DNA from: Endothia cerciana | Lineage: Eukaryota > Ascomycota > Sordariomycetes > Diaporthales > Cryphonectriaceae | Assembly (NCBI GenBank): GCA_026119935.1 | Contig: JALRMH010000008.1 | Span: forward strand, 434,001 to 498,000 | Length of the DNA: 64,000 nt | Direction of reading: 5' to 3' | In this document: positions 55,558-64,000 of the stretch, one piece after another | Layout of the letters: every line of letters begins with the position of its first letter | Numbering within the stretch: position 1 is the stretch's first letter | The notes under the pieces: model-generated | The model's database searches: none | Seen by the model: the letters and a program-made list of their open reading frames with translations, nothing else | Told to the model about the DNA's origin: nothing | Translations under genes and position numbers: made by a program

Positions 55558-56724
55558 ATGACGCTCGATTTGAACGACATCGAGCTGCTGAAAAGCACTC
55601 CTCTGGAGTCTGCTTTCAGCCCGGCCCAGATCCTACACTATCTGCAGCACATATCCTTTCCGCTACCTCTCACACATCCTCGGGATGCAACCTTCCTGCA
55701 GACTCTACACCGATGCCAGATCACAAGCATCCCGTATGAGAATCTGAGCTTGCATTACAATCCCACCCACAGCAACTCTATCGACCCCCAGGATCTGTAC
55801 GCAAAATTTCTTCCCGATTTCCGCCATCCCGAAACTCAACAGAGCCGCGGTAGAGGCGGCTTCTGTTTCGAGACCAGCGTCTTTTTCCTACATGTCCTGA
55901 AGGGCGTGGGCTTTACAGCATACCCGACCTCGGCGCGCATCCGCATTCGAGACCACCTCACGCGCGCACCTGCCGGGCCCTTCGTAGGACCGCGACATGG
56001 TGAGTTTCCCCGTAGACTTCCTTCCTTCTGCTCGTGAAGCATGGCTGACCCACAGCCTGTAGTCGTGAATATCGTACTTCTCGAGGACGGTTCAGTCTGG
56101 AGCTGCGACGTCGGCTTCGGCGGGGATGGTCCAACGTCACCTCTGCTGCTCTCATCCCCCCCCGAACAGGAGCCGGAGGTGGTGACCAATGTGGGCGCTC
56201 AGGAGATCAGGTTACGCAGTGGGGTCTTTCCAGGCACGGTGAAGCCTGAGACGAACCAGGTCTGGTTCTATGAGTATAGGAATGGCAAGGATGCGTCATG
56301 GAACACGTACTACGCTTTCGCTGAGTCAGAAGCCAGTCCTTGGGACCTGGAATGTGCGAACTGGTGGGTGGCGAACCACCCAGAGAGCTTCCAGAGGAAA
56401 CAGGTCCTTATCGTCAAGTTCATCAGGGGCAATGCAGAGGAGGCGGCGTTGAGTGGGAATGGCGGCAATGAAGACCCACGAGTGAATGCAGCTAGTAGCG
56501 AGAGGCAGGCCATCGAGAAATCGACAGGCGGAGTCAAGGTGATCGGGAAGATCATGTTGGCTGACGGCATTTTGAAGAGAAACCTGGGTGGTAAGACAGA
56601 GGTGGTGAAGGTATGTGGGAGCGAAGAGGAGAGGATCGAAGCGCTGGAGGAGCACTTCGGTATCTTCCTCAATGCTGAGGCGCAGCAGGGCATCAAGGGA
56701 TTCGAGACGGAGTTGACAAGTTGA
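55558..56724 (+). CDS. arylamine N-acetyltransferase
   Basis: Exon 1 is 55558-55999 and exon 2 is 56063-56724; the 63-nt intron has a GTGAGT donor, a CTGAC branch site and a TGTAG acceptor. The product is 367 aa, longer than bacterial NATs but normal for fungi. The catalytic triad is complete: Cys103 in RGRGGFCFE, His147 in RHVVNIV (created by the splice) and Asp163 in CDVGFGGDG. The acceptor 7 nt upstream would break the frame and the His motif, so the given junction is favoured. The enzyme should transfer acetyl or malonyl groups from CoA to arylamines or arylhydroxylamines; in Fusarium relatives it detoxifies plant benzoxazolinone products. An in-frame ATG at 55426 could add 44 residues. 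The C-terminal part has a variable acidic insert. It lies between the two halves of a transposon but is intact. Confidence 0.85.
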
Positions 56725-56737
56725 ATCAGAAGCTTGA

Positions 56738-58399
56738 TCAACACTCAATCCACAGATGTCCACCAGCCGCGTATCGCACTCTTCTGCTTCAGGAAAGGAG
56801 ACGAGGCGCCCTTGGGCCAGAATTTGCTTGATGGCTTTAAAAAGCGACATCCTAAGATCCGGTCTCTTCAAGGCCGTAAACAAGAGGCTGCTCGTTTCTC
56901 TGGCTTCACGCCTAAAGCCGTCAACTAGTATTTTGACGAGCTAGAGCCGTTTAGCTGGGTGGAGCCAAAGTTGATGGTTAATGTAGATATATATAAGCAA
57001 ATAAGCTGAATAAACTTATTACTAATATATTCATATATAGGCTACAATAGTACTGTATTTGGCAGTGCTGAAAAAACGCAGACGCTGTTGAAGAGCAACT
57101 CGCAGCATGCCCTTGTTACGATCATCGACAAAGTCACTGCTACCGGCGTATATTTATATCCAGGCATTGTTTTCAAGGGCGAATCGCTTCAATTCTAGTA
57201 TTTCAAGAGGGAGATGGCCAAATATATCCCAGAATGGCATTTCACAGTCTCTCCGAATGGCTGGTCGAGCAACGAAATAGCTATATTCTGGCTTGAACAA
57301 GTCTTACTACCACAGATAAATCGACTGCGAGATGATGATGATTCTCGGTCAGTTCTCTCGAGTCTCGATGGCCACGATAGTCACAGATCCGTAAGTTATT
57401 CTATCTATATTTAAGTGTAATTTAGAGCTAACCTAGATAGCTGGGGTTTATGGAAGCATGCTTCTTCAACAACGTTCAACCTCTCTGGCTTCCAGCACAC
57501 ACATCACACGGCCTTCAACCATTAGACAATAGAATCTTCGCAGTTCTAAAAAGGGCTATAGATCGTGAAGCTGAGAAGACCAATACTACTACAGACTCAA
57601 CCCCCTTAGGCAAGATAAAACTTCATTCGTTGTCTATATGAAGCGAGAAAGATGGTGACGACTCGAACGATCAAGCAAGCTTGCAACCGTACGAGCAATT
57701 ATCCTATCAACAGAAGAAAAGCTCTTCAACATCCTGAGATTCAGCCAGAGAAGCCAGAAAAGGATAAATCTCTTGATTCTACAGCTCTTCGAGAGCTAAA
57801 GCCTGATGATGACGATGAAGCTATTACCAGAGATTACGTGATGAGCCTAGTCCCTAGGGACAACAGACCAGCAATATATAAGGCCAAGCGTATAGCTGAT
57901 GAGATGGCTGATCTACGAACTCATGTCGCTTTTCTTGAAAGAGAAAAACGAGGCTTATAAAGCTAAAGAAGAGGCTGTCGGCAGTACAAGAAAGCGTCGG
58001 CCTATACCGAACCCTACAGCCAAATTTAGATTAGTGGCTGAGCTCGTCGCTAAAGGGTATACTATAAACGACCTTGAAGAAGGCACAGGAAGGCCACGAC
58101 AGCGCCAGAGGGTCCAGGTTGTTGAAGAGGATGAAGAGTTGGACGAAGAGCCCGAGAAGCGAGAGGAGGACATTCAGCCTGAAGTTCAAGCTGATAGATC
58201 AGGACGTCTAGGGCGTCATTCGCCGACCAGCTAGATACATGGTTTAATTAGCTTCTGATGATTGTTTTAATATATATATTATGTCTAAACACGAAGAGGT
58301 TGTTTACTTCTAGCCATAGTAATATATTGAGTTTGTATGGCGATACCGACATTTAGGTGGCCGGAAGAGGGATGTGTCCGGAAGGTGGGTGAGGTACAG
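56738..58399 (+). mobile_element. C-terminal half of the split pogo/Fot1-like transposon
   Basis: Plus-strand relic of a pogo-class DDE transposase starting just after the acetyltransferase stop: GDEAPLGQNLLDGFKKRHP, EAARFSGFTPKAVN, then LVTIIDKVTATGVYLYPGIV, PNGWSSNEIAIFWLEQVLLP, SLDGHDSHRS (second catalytic Asp region), VQPLWLPAHTSHGLQPLDN and a C-terminal part with NYPINRRKALQHPEI and KRRPIPNPTAKFRL. Stops (for example at 56927) and frame changes show it is dead. Two likely introns remain, about 56978-57041 and 57390-57441 (GTAAGT...GATAG). The element ends in a terminal repeat at 58325-58399 plus TA. Joined with the piece at 54086-54623 it would total about 2.2 kb, normal for Fot1-like elements. 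Confidence 0.85.
58325..58399. repeat. terminal inverted repeat, copy B
   Basis: Ends GTGTCCGGAAGGTGGGTGAG then GTACAG, followed by TA (58400-58401). Copy A differs at only one of the outer 27 positions and more toward the inside. Confidence 0.8.
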
Positions 58400-58578
58400 T
58401 ACCGCGTTCTTGGAACCAACATCCCACCACTTTCAGAACAACATCTCCTATCCGACTCTTCTTCGCAGCCATCTTCTGTCCAAAGTTCACGCCTGACATG
58501 CCATAATTAGCACCAGTATTATAAGTATTTCTAGTAACAGCCTCGATCCTATCATCGTCATCTGTGCTCATACTCAGT

Positions 58579-59181
58579 ATGCATGCCGAATGGAAGCTGC
58601 TGGCCTCTCTAGTCTTCGTCTTCCTCACGGAACCCAAGTACACGTACGCAAATCCCTGAGGAAGAATTATCCACGCTCGTGAGGCCGAGGCAGAAGTCAG
58701 AGTCGATGTCCTGAACACCTAGTCCGTCGCCCAGGCCGTCTCGTCCGAGGTCAGTGCCGTTCCGCCTGTTGGCAACAACGACGTCAACATCCGAGCAGTC
58801 GTTGAGACACCCATCAACAAGCCCCTCCCCGGGTGGCAAGTTTGCTTCTACACTGCAAATTGCTGCCCATTCTTGTTCGAGCAACCCACGTGCTGGAACG
58901 AGACCGAGGTCTCGTAGAAGGAAGGGTGCCAGGTCTTCGAGAATTTCGCCTCGGTCCCTACGACTCCTCGTCAATGCACGATCCGTATGTTCCAGGATGG
59001 CAAGTGCAAGGTGCTACTGGATCCCGAAGATGCTGTTGTCGGGCTAGGGCAAAGGTTTGAAGGCGCCTATATCAATCTTACCCTCGACCCACAATGGAAG
59101 CATCCGGGCAAAGCCAACAGCAGCGACTGCTTCATTACGCGAGACTTCTCGGGCTCATGGGATGTGACTTGTCCGGAGTAG
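58579..59181 (+). pseudogene. small secreted Cys-containing protein, three in-frame stops
   Basis: From ATG 58579 one plus-strand frame runs to 59181 with no frameshift. It begins with a signal peptide-like MHAEWKLLASLVFVFL, then REAEAEVRVDVL, GNNDVNIRAVVETPINKPLP, GWQVCFYTANCCPFLFEQPT, CWNETEVS, GCQVFENFASVPTTPRQC, IRMFQDGKCKVLL and ends DCFITRDFSGSWDVTCPE. The frame is broken by TGA (58663-58665), TAG (58717-58719) and TAG (58915-58917). All three can arise from Arg or Gln codons by C-to-T change on the coding strand. The reconstructed protein would be about 200 aa with several Cys, like a fungal small secreted protein. The family is unknown to me. It sits 180 nt right of the transposon end. 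Confidence 0.6.
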
Positions 59182-59523
59182 ACATCGCAAAGCTTTGGTG
59201 GCAAAGGGCCGACCAGTGGAAGCTGTGGCTGTGTACTAAGGCTGCTCAGGTGGGCTCATGTCAAGCCCTGAAAGTGATCTAGGGATTGGTGGTCGTTTCT
59301 CTACCGTGCCAAAAGAGATTGAATAAGAGGCACATGGAGAGAGCAGCTCGGCGGACACCATGATAGTTGGGCAGGGATACATGTATCGCCAGAACCTAGG
59401 ACCTATCCGTGGGCCTTAACCATAATAAACCACACAGATCAGCCATGGTCTCCTCTATTTTGACCACATTGAGGCTTCATAATCTCTAATGGCTATGTGC
59501 TGCTCGCACTATCCTGAACGCTT
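59182..59523. other. short intergenic region
   Basis: About 340 nt with nothing recognised. Confidence 0.4.
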
Positions 59524-61059
59524 TTAACTATGCTCCTGCACCATTTCGTTTTGCCACTCCGGCGCAAGGGTGGTGATGGCGTTCTCCAGCACCTTCTTAA
59601 GCTGCCCCCGATAAAGTATCGCCATCTTCTGGTTGTGGGTCTGCGGCACAATGTCCATAACAACCTCATTACCCTGATCGTCCACACTGACGCCGGGATC
59701 CGTCTCACACAGCTTATCGTATTCCATGCCCAGCTTTGCCAGCAGCAGCTGTTTGACCTGCTCAACCACCTGAGAAACTTCCTCTGGGAGAGACATAGAC
59801 GCAGATAAAATGCGCCGTAGACATTCCAGGTCCTGTTGTCGCGAATCATCGGCAGCTACCGAAGCTGCCTCGGAACCCAGGATTTTGGCAACGAATGATT
59901 GCTTGTCGTCATCGCCTATTACCATCATGCACAGATCCCAGACTAAGTAGTCCTCCACGTGGGCGAATTCTGGCTTGAGATCAAAGCCGGTATCCTTCGC
60001 TACGGTCTGCCGCGCCGAGCCCACGTAGGAACTCGGATGGTTTATAGGTCTCAGTGACACAAGGAAATCCTGCGGTGGCCCTGCCGACCCGGCACCTGGG
60101 ACGGAAGGTCCTCCCGCGCCAGTTTTCTTTCTTACATGAAGGTAGTCGTTGTGCATCTCGTCTGTCTCCGGGAGGGTAAAGCCATAGGACAGGAAAAGTT
60201 CACTATTTGTCTTCTTTCCGTAGCTGTTGAAGACCTGATCGCCGGGTTTGCAGGTTTCGAAGGTCTGGAAACGGCAGGTGTTTGCACCACTGCTGTCATC
60301 GTCGACCAGCCACCCTACCCGAGCCCGTGGCGAGTGGTTTATAATATCGAAGACGGGGAGTAGAATGCTGAAATCATCGATTGCCATGCCATTCGGCAGC
60401 GCGGAGTCTCTGAGTGCTTTAGGTATCACGAGGGACGGCCGAAAGCTCCGGCTTGCGAAGATACTGAATGCCCAGTTATATAAGGTCCGAGTGTAGTCTC
60501 GCCAATTCTCGAAGTTGGCGTCCTTGAGCGCCTTTCGTGCCTCCTTGAACTCCTTCTTCAACTGGTCCCGGATTGCCTGGGCAGAGACCCCTGCATTAGT
60601 ACCCTCCAGAAATTCTGCGTCGTCTTCAGGCCAGAAAGGCGGCAGATTCCAAGCTGAGAGGGTATCAGGTTGTGGGAGGGTGGCGATATAAGGGTACCAG
60701 AAGGACGATTTGCCGGAGAGGTACTCCTTCATGAGGAAGAATCGTCCAATGACATGTGGCGGAAGGCCGTTGAACCCGAGAGGAAATGCAGACGATGAAA
60801 TGGACTGTTCTGAAGGGCTGACGAGGAGGGGCTCTCCAGTGCTGGCGTTGAGATATGAAAGGCTGGTCTTCAGAGGACAGGTGAGAATCTCATCGCCGGG
60901 CTTGAGATCAATATCCCCTCCGCCCAATTCAGGCCTGGCCCGCATTGAGAACCCTGTCGATTCATCCTTGTATACCTCAAGAGCAGGATGGAGCGATGCG
61001 CCGTGAGAATTGGCCCAGGACAGGAGCGCGCTGAAGCGCTCCCTATCCGCTTCCTTCAT
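59524..61059 (-). CDS. SET-domain lysine methyltransferase, RKM/LSMT-type
   Basis: A single-exon frame; ATG 61059 gives 511 aa (MKEADRERFSALLSWANSHG). The open frame continues 23 codons upstream without another ATG, so a small 5' exon, for example from ATG 61282, is possible. The split SET domain of the SETD3/LSMT/RKM class is clear: HPALEVYKDESTGFSMRARP at the start, a long helical insert, then LLPVFDIINHSPRARVGW (the NH motif), GDQVFNSYGKKTNSELFLSY and GF. A C-terminal Rubisco-LSMT-like substrate-binding domain follows (about residues 340-480). In yeast the Rkm enzymes methylate ribosomal proteins, so a ribosomal protein or other cytosolic target is likely here, but the exact substrate is inference. 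The Met/Glu-rich C-terminus is normal. The gene looks intact between two pseudogenes. Confidence 0.85.
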   Translation of the reverse strand: MKEADRERFSALLSWANSHGASLHPALEVYKDESTGFSMRARPELGGGDIDLKPGDEILTCPLKTSLSYLNASTGEPLLVSPSEQSISSSAFPLGFNGLPPHVIGRFFLMKEYLSGKSSFWYPYIATLPQPDTLSAWNLPPFWPEDDAEFLEGTNAGVSAQAIRDQLKKEFKEARKALKDANFENWRDYTRTLYNWAFSIFASRSFRPSLVIPKALRDSALPNGMAIDDFSILLPVFDIINHSPRARVGWLVDDDSSGANTCRFQTFETCKPGDQVFNSYGKKTNSELFLSYGFTLPETDEMHNDYLHVRKKTGAGGPSVPGAGSAGPPQDFLVSLRPINHPSSYVGSARQTVAKDTGFDLKPEFAHVEDYLVWDLCMMVIGDDDKQSFVAKILGSEAASVAADDSRQQDLECLRRILSASMSLPEEVSQVVEQVKQLLLAKLGMEYDKLCETDPGVSVDDQGNEVVMDIVPQTHNQKMAILYRGQLKKVLENAITTLAPEWQNEMVQEHS

Positions 61060-61680
61060 CACTTTGCGGGTAGCAGGACGGGGCGTGCAGTGGGCCGTTG
61101 AGACGTCTGGGAGAGTGAGAGCACACAATGAGATATGACGTGCCTATACGTGAGTCTGCCAGACTTGGAACCTGATTTACATCATGGAATTGTTCCTGGT
61201 GTTGGATGGTGTCGACGTAGAAAGCAGCGACAAATGCTAAACGGCACGTCGCAGTTTTCACCGATGGAGGGTTAGGGTCCATAACCGGGCGAAAGGGGGG
61301 GGGGGGTCAAACTGCTATCCGGGAATTCTCCTTTAAATTTTGATCTAGTGATGTATAGAGAGGTAGGACCGTCAAGTCTATATCAGAGAGGAGTTGGAGT
61401 TTTAGAGAAACCAGACGTTGTCGCACAAAGATTGACTATAACATCATGCGTTGATAAATAAATATGCGGAAACAATTCTAATTTTCACTTACTCCCTGAT
61501 CTTTCTTCCTGACTGCGTGGGTTACTTATCAATCAGTACAGATGACTTGGAGCTTCTCGGTCAAACTGGACGGCCTTGGAATCCTCAAAGATCGTCAATT
61601 ACAGAACAAGTATACCCCGAAGTCTGATGTCTGTGACTTGCTTCTGACTTGTCCATAAAGTAACCTCTTCGAGGGTCCAA
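61060..61680. other. intergenic region
   Basis: About 620 nt. It contains the promoter of the SET gene and a 12-nt poly(G) tract (61295-61306). No other gene. Confidence 0.4.
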
Positions 61681-64000
61681 CTACATCTTCAGTGTGTTCC
61701 TCGTGAGCTCGGCTGCCTTGCCCGAGTGCCCCACTACATCAAGAGTAGACGATATGCTAGAGTCGGATGCGGCAATAAACTTGTACGCCTTGCCGTACTT
61801 CACTTTCCGCCCTGACTAAAGCACGCCGGTTTGACGTAGTCGAGCATGGGCTGCTAGAATTTTCAGGACAATCTCTCCAGCACCACCGACCGCTCATCAT
61901 GGACACAACTCCTTAACTCTTCGGTCTTGTGACTGGCACACTCGTCCGTAACGAGCAGCTCAGGTCTTAGAAGATGCGTCAGCAGTCCCACGAATGCATC
62001 CAGATCTTACAGCCGAGAATACTATCAGGTGCGAATCGATAGAGGTTTCATTCCTCAGCGCTGTCCTCCGACGATTCATACTAGCTATCCTCCCATGATT
62101 CATTGCCGCCCTTGATGACGATGTTCTTGACATGTCCGACTAGATCGCGCAGGGTCTCCTCGTCCTTAGCCGGGTTACCAGTCAGCTTTGAGCTGAGCAG
62201 CAGAGGCACCTGGACCAGCCTGTCTTCGACCCTAGAGGCCGGCTTTGTCTGGAATCCAAGCTCCTCTATGAAGTCTTTACTCTGCACCTCACAGACAGTC
62301 AGGAGCACCTCCAAACTCATGTAAAACAGGGTCATGAAGTTGATAGACAGGATACTGCTCAGCTGTTGCATGACGGTGTCTTCGAGGATCTGAATCTGCT
62401 GAAGTGGTGACAGCTGAGCGAGGAAGACCCCTCGCCTAGCTGCACGTTGTTTGTCTCTCAGGCTGACCCTTTCCTCAGCGAAAGCCTTACGGTCCTCGGA
62501 CAAGACACCCTGAGAATGTGGCTGCGCAGCAGCCTTGTTGTTACTGATGTCTCGCAGCAGGGCGGACATGTCTTCGGCCTCTAGCTTCTGTATCTTCGGC
62601 TCGAGACGCTGTCGGATCAGACCCTGCATGTACTGCAAGAAGGACTGGTTCTTGCGATCATCACTCGTGTATCTCTTTGAGAGGTGCTGTCAGATGCGCA
62701 CTGCTTGTTTGAACACTTCAGTCTGTCCCTCGGTGGCGTCTAGACCAACGTTGATGGGCTTGGGATTCATGATGTTCGCAGGCATGATGGTCTTGAGATT
62801 CTGGATGATAGCCACCAGATCGTTCCCGCCGCTGGAGATGCCACGCTTCAGCGGACTACTATCAGCGTAGGACTCGAGGAACTTCTCCATGTCAGCCCAG
62901 ACCGGGAAGTCCTCGTGTTCGGGGAAACGACTGGACGCCGCCCGTGCAGCAGCGTACAGGTACGCCACGGCCTCAACCAGGAAGGACCGGTGCACAAACT
63001 CATGTCCCAGCTCGTTCATGAAGAGCTTCGCTCGAAAGTCAAGCAGACCAGCCCAGACAGGCTCATGCATCAGGAGATAAAAGGGCTCGACATCATCCTC
63101 CATGCCTATCTGCGCGTATCGCGACAGCTTGTCCTCCAGGACCACGTCATTTAGCATGAAGCGCTCCACCTCCCTCTCTCGCTGCCTCAGGGGTCGGCGT
63201 AGCTCATGCCTTGGGCCGGAGGCCAAGTCAATTTGGAGCGACAGGTCACGATGGATTTTCTCTGCCGTGTGCTGGAGCTGCTTAAACGGATGACTGACCG
63301 TCTCTTCCAGGATATTCCGAATATCGACGTATAGCTGCAGGGAAAAGACGAATGCAGAAGACCAGTCGTAGCTTCGCAGAGCATCCTGGAAACCTAGAAG
63401 CAGTTCAGATTCTGCCGGCAGGATGTCGGCAGCTCTGCCGTTCTTTTTTAGGGCTTTGATGCAGACGACATCATATAGCAAGTCACTAACCACGGCGTTC
63501 TTAAAGTCTTCCAGCTCGTTTGCTGTCATGGCGCCGTACTTAGGACGGTACTTGTCGGATTTTGCGGTCATAGGCGTCTTTCCTGGTGGGATGTGGCCGA
63601 GAAGCCCTCGAATGGTCACGAACGCCGGGCTCGCAAGCCAGTCCCACTCATCTTTGTAGATCCGTTCATCGCCTTCCTCTTAGCTGAGGCCATCATAAGA
63701 TTCGTACTCGATATGTTCCATGCCAGACTCCGCGAAGATGGCCGTCATCATGACCTCGTATTGGCCCATACCACGGTCTCTCATACCAATACGCCGCATA
63801 TCCAAGAGTAAATCGTACCCCATCTGGTGGAATAGCTCGAAGGCAGCATTCGTGATGACCGCCAAGGTGTTCAAGGAGATCGATCGATCGAAGTAGTAAT
63901 CGCACCAGCGCTCGCAGATGTAGGATCGGATCGTGTTGAAGTCCTCAAAGAAGCAGTTGATCATCATGAAGTAGTCAAACTCCTCGTTGTTATCTTCGCT
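61681..64000 (-). pseudogene. DUF6604-family protein, two nonsense stops, truncated by window edge
   Basis: The gene enters from the right edge on the minus strand and reads in one frame through EEFDYFMMINCFFEDFNTIR, SYICERWCDYYFD, LNTLAVITNAAFELFHQM, then a TAA (63680-63682), DEWDWLASPAFVTIRGLLGH, DLLYDVVCIKALKKNG, a long helical region, VFKQAVRI, a TGA (62690-62692) and LQYMQGLIRQRL up to 62081. Both stops fit C-to-T changes of Gln and Arg codons and no frameshift is needed between 64000 and 62081. Beyond 62081 decayed C-terminal pieces continue with frame changes (VTDECASHKTEELRSCVHD, STLDVVGHSGKAAEL) to about 61681. The pattern matches fungal DUF6604 proteins, large proteins of unknown function. 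The N-terminus lies outside the window. Confidence 0.7.

Overview
The window reads as nuclear DNA of a filamentous ascomycete (Pezizomycotina, most like a Sordariomycete). Genes carry short introns of 60-93 nt with GTRNGT-type donors and CTRAC branch sites, often have a TATA element about 80-200 nt upstream of the ATG, and belong to families typical of these fungi: GT69 mannosyltransferase, 2EXR, DUF4188, DUF6604, Zn2Cys6 regulator, secreted intradiol dioxygenase and NmrA-like protein. No tRNA, rRNA or CRISPR was seen.

Layout. Positions 1-29.8 kb hold most of the intact genes: a GT69 glycosyltransferase (1.3-2.6 kb), a single-pass Ser/Thr-rich surface protein (3.2-4.2), relics of a cytochrome P450 and a 2EXR protein (4.4-5.4), an NmrA-like protein (6.6-7.7), a DUF4188 protein (9.2-10.3), a GPI-anchor-type secreted protein (13.2-14.0), an MFS sugar-type transporter (16.5-18.1), a secreted intradiol dioxygenase (20.6-21.9), a low-complexity protein (22.6-23.3), a second type II membrane glycosyltransferase (23.8-25.1), a SET protein with a signal peptide (27.1-28.4) and a conserved two-exon hypothetical (29.1-29.8). 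From 29.8 to 41.6 kb is a gene-poor stretch of about 12 kb with simple repeats and a few protein-like reading frames I cannot name.

From 42.9 to 47.7 kb lie three neighbouring genes that could have formed one small pathway: an extradiol (LigB/DODA-type) dioxygenase and a short-chain dehydrogenase transcribed divergently from one promoter region, then a Zn2Cys6 regulator. All three are broken by several frameshifting indels, while their splice sites and family motifs remain readable. A second relic-rich stretch follows (47.7-52.3 kb), then a multi-spanning membrane protein (52.4-53.7).

From 54.1 to 58.4 kb an arylamine N-acetyltransferase gene lies between two complementary pieces of a pogo/Fot1-like DNA transposon. 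The N-terminal piece is on the minus strand and the C-terminal piece on the plus strand, each with one terminal repeat and a flanking TA. This is the arrangement expected if an inversion of about 2.65 kb broke one element and flipped the acetyltransferase gene. The window ends with a secreted-protein pseudogene, an intact SET methyltransferase of the RKM/LSMT type, and a DUF6604 pseudogene that runs off the right edge. The DUF6604 and secreted-protein pseudogenes are broken by stops explainable as C-to-T changes, unlike the indel-broken cluster at 43-48 kb, so at least two decay processes seem to have acted here.
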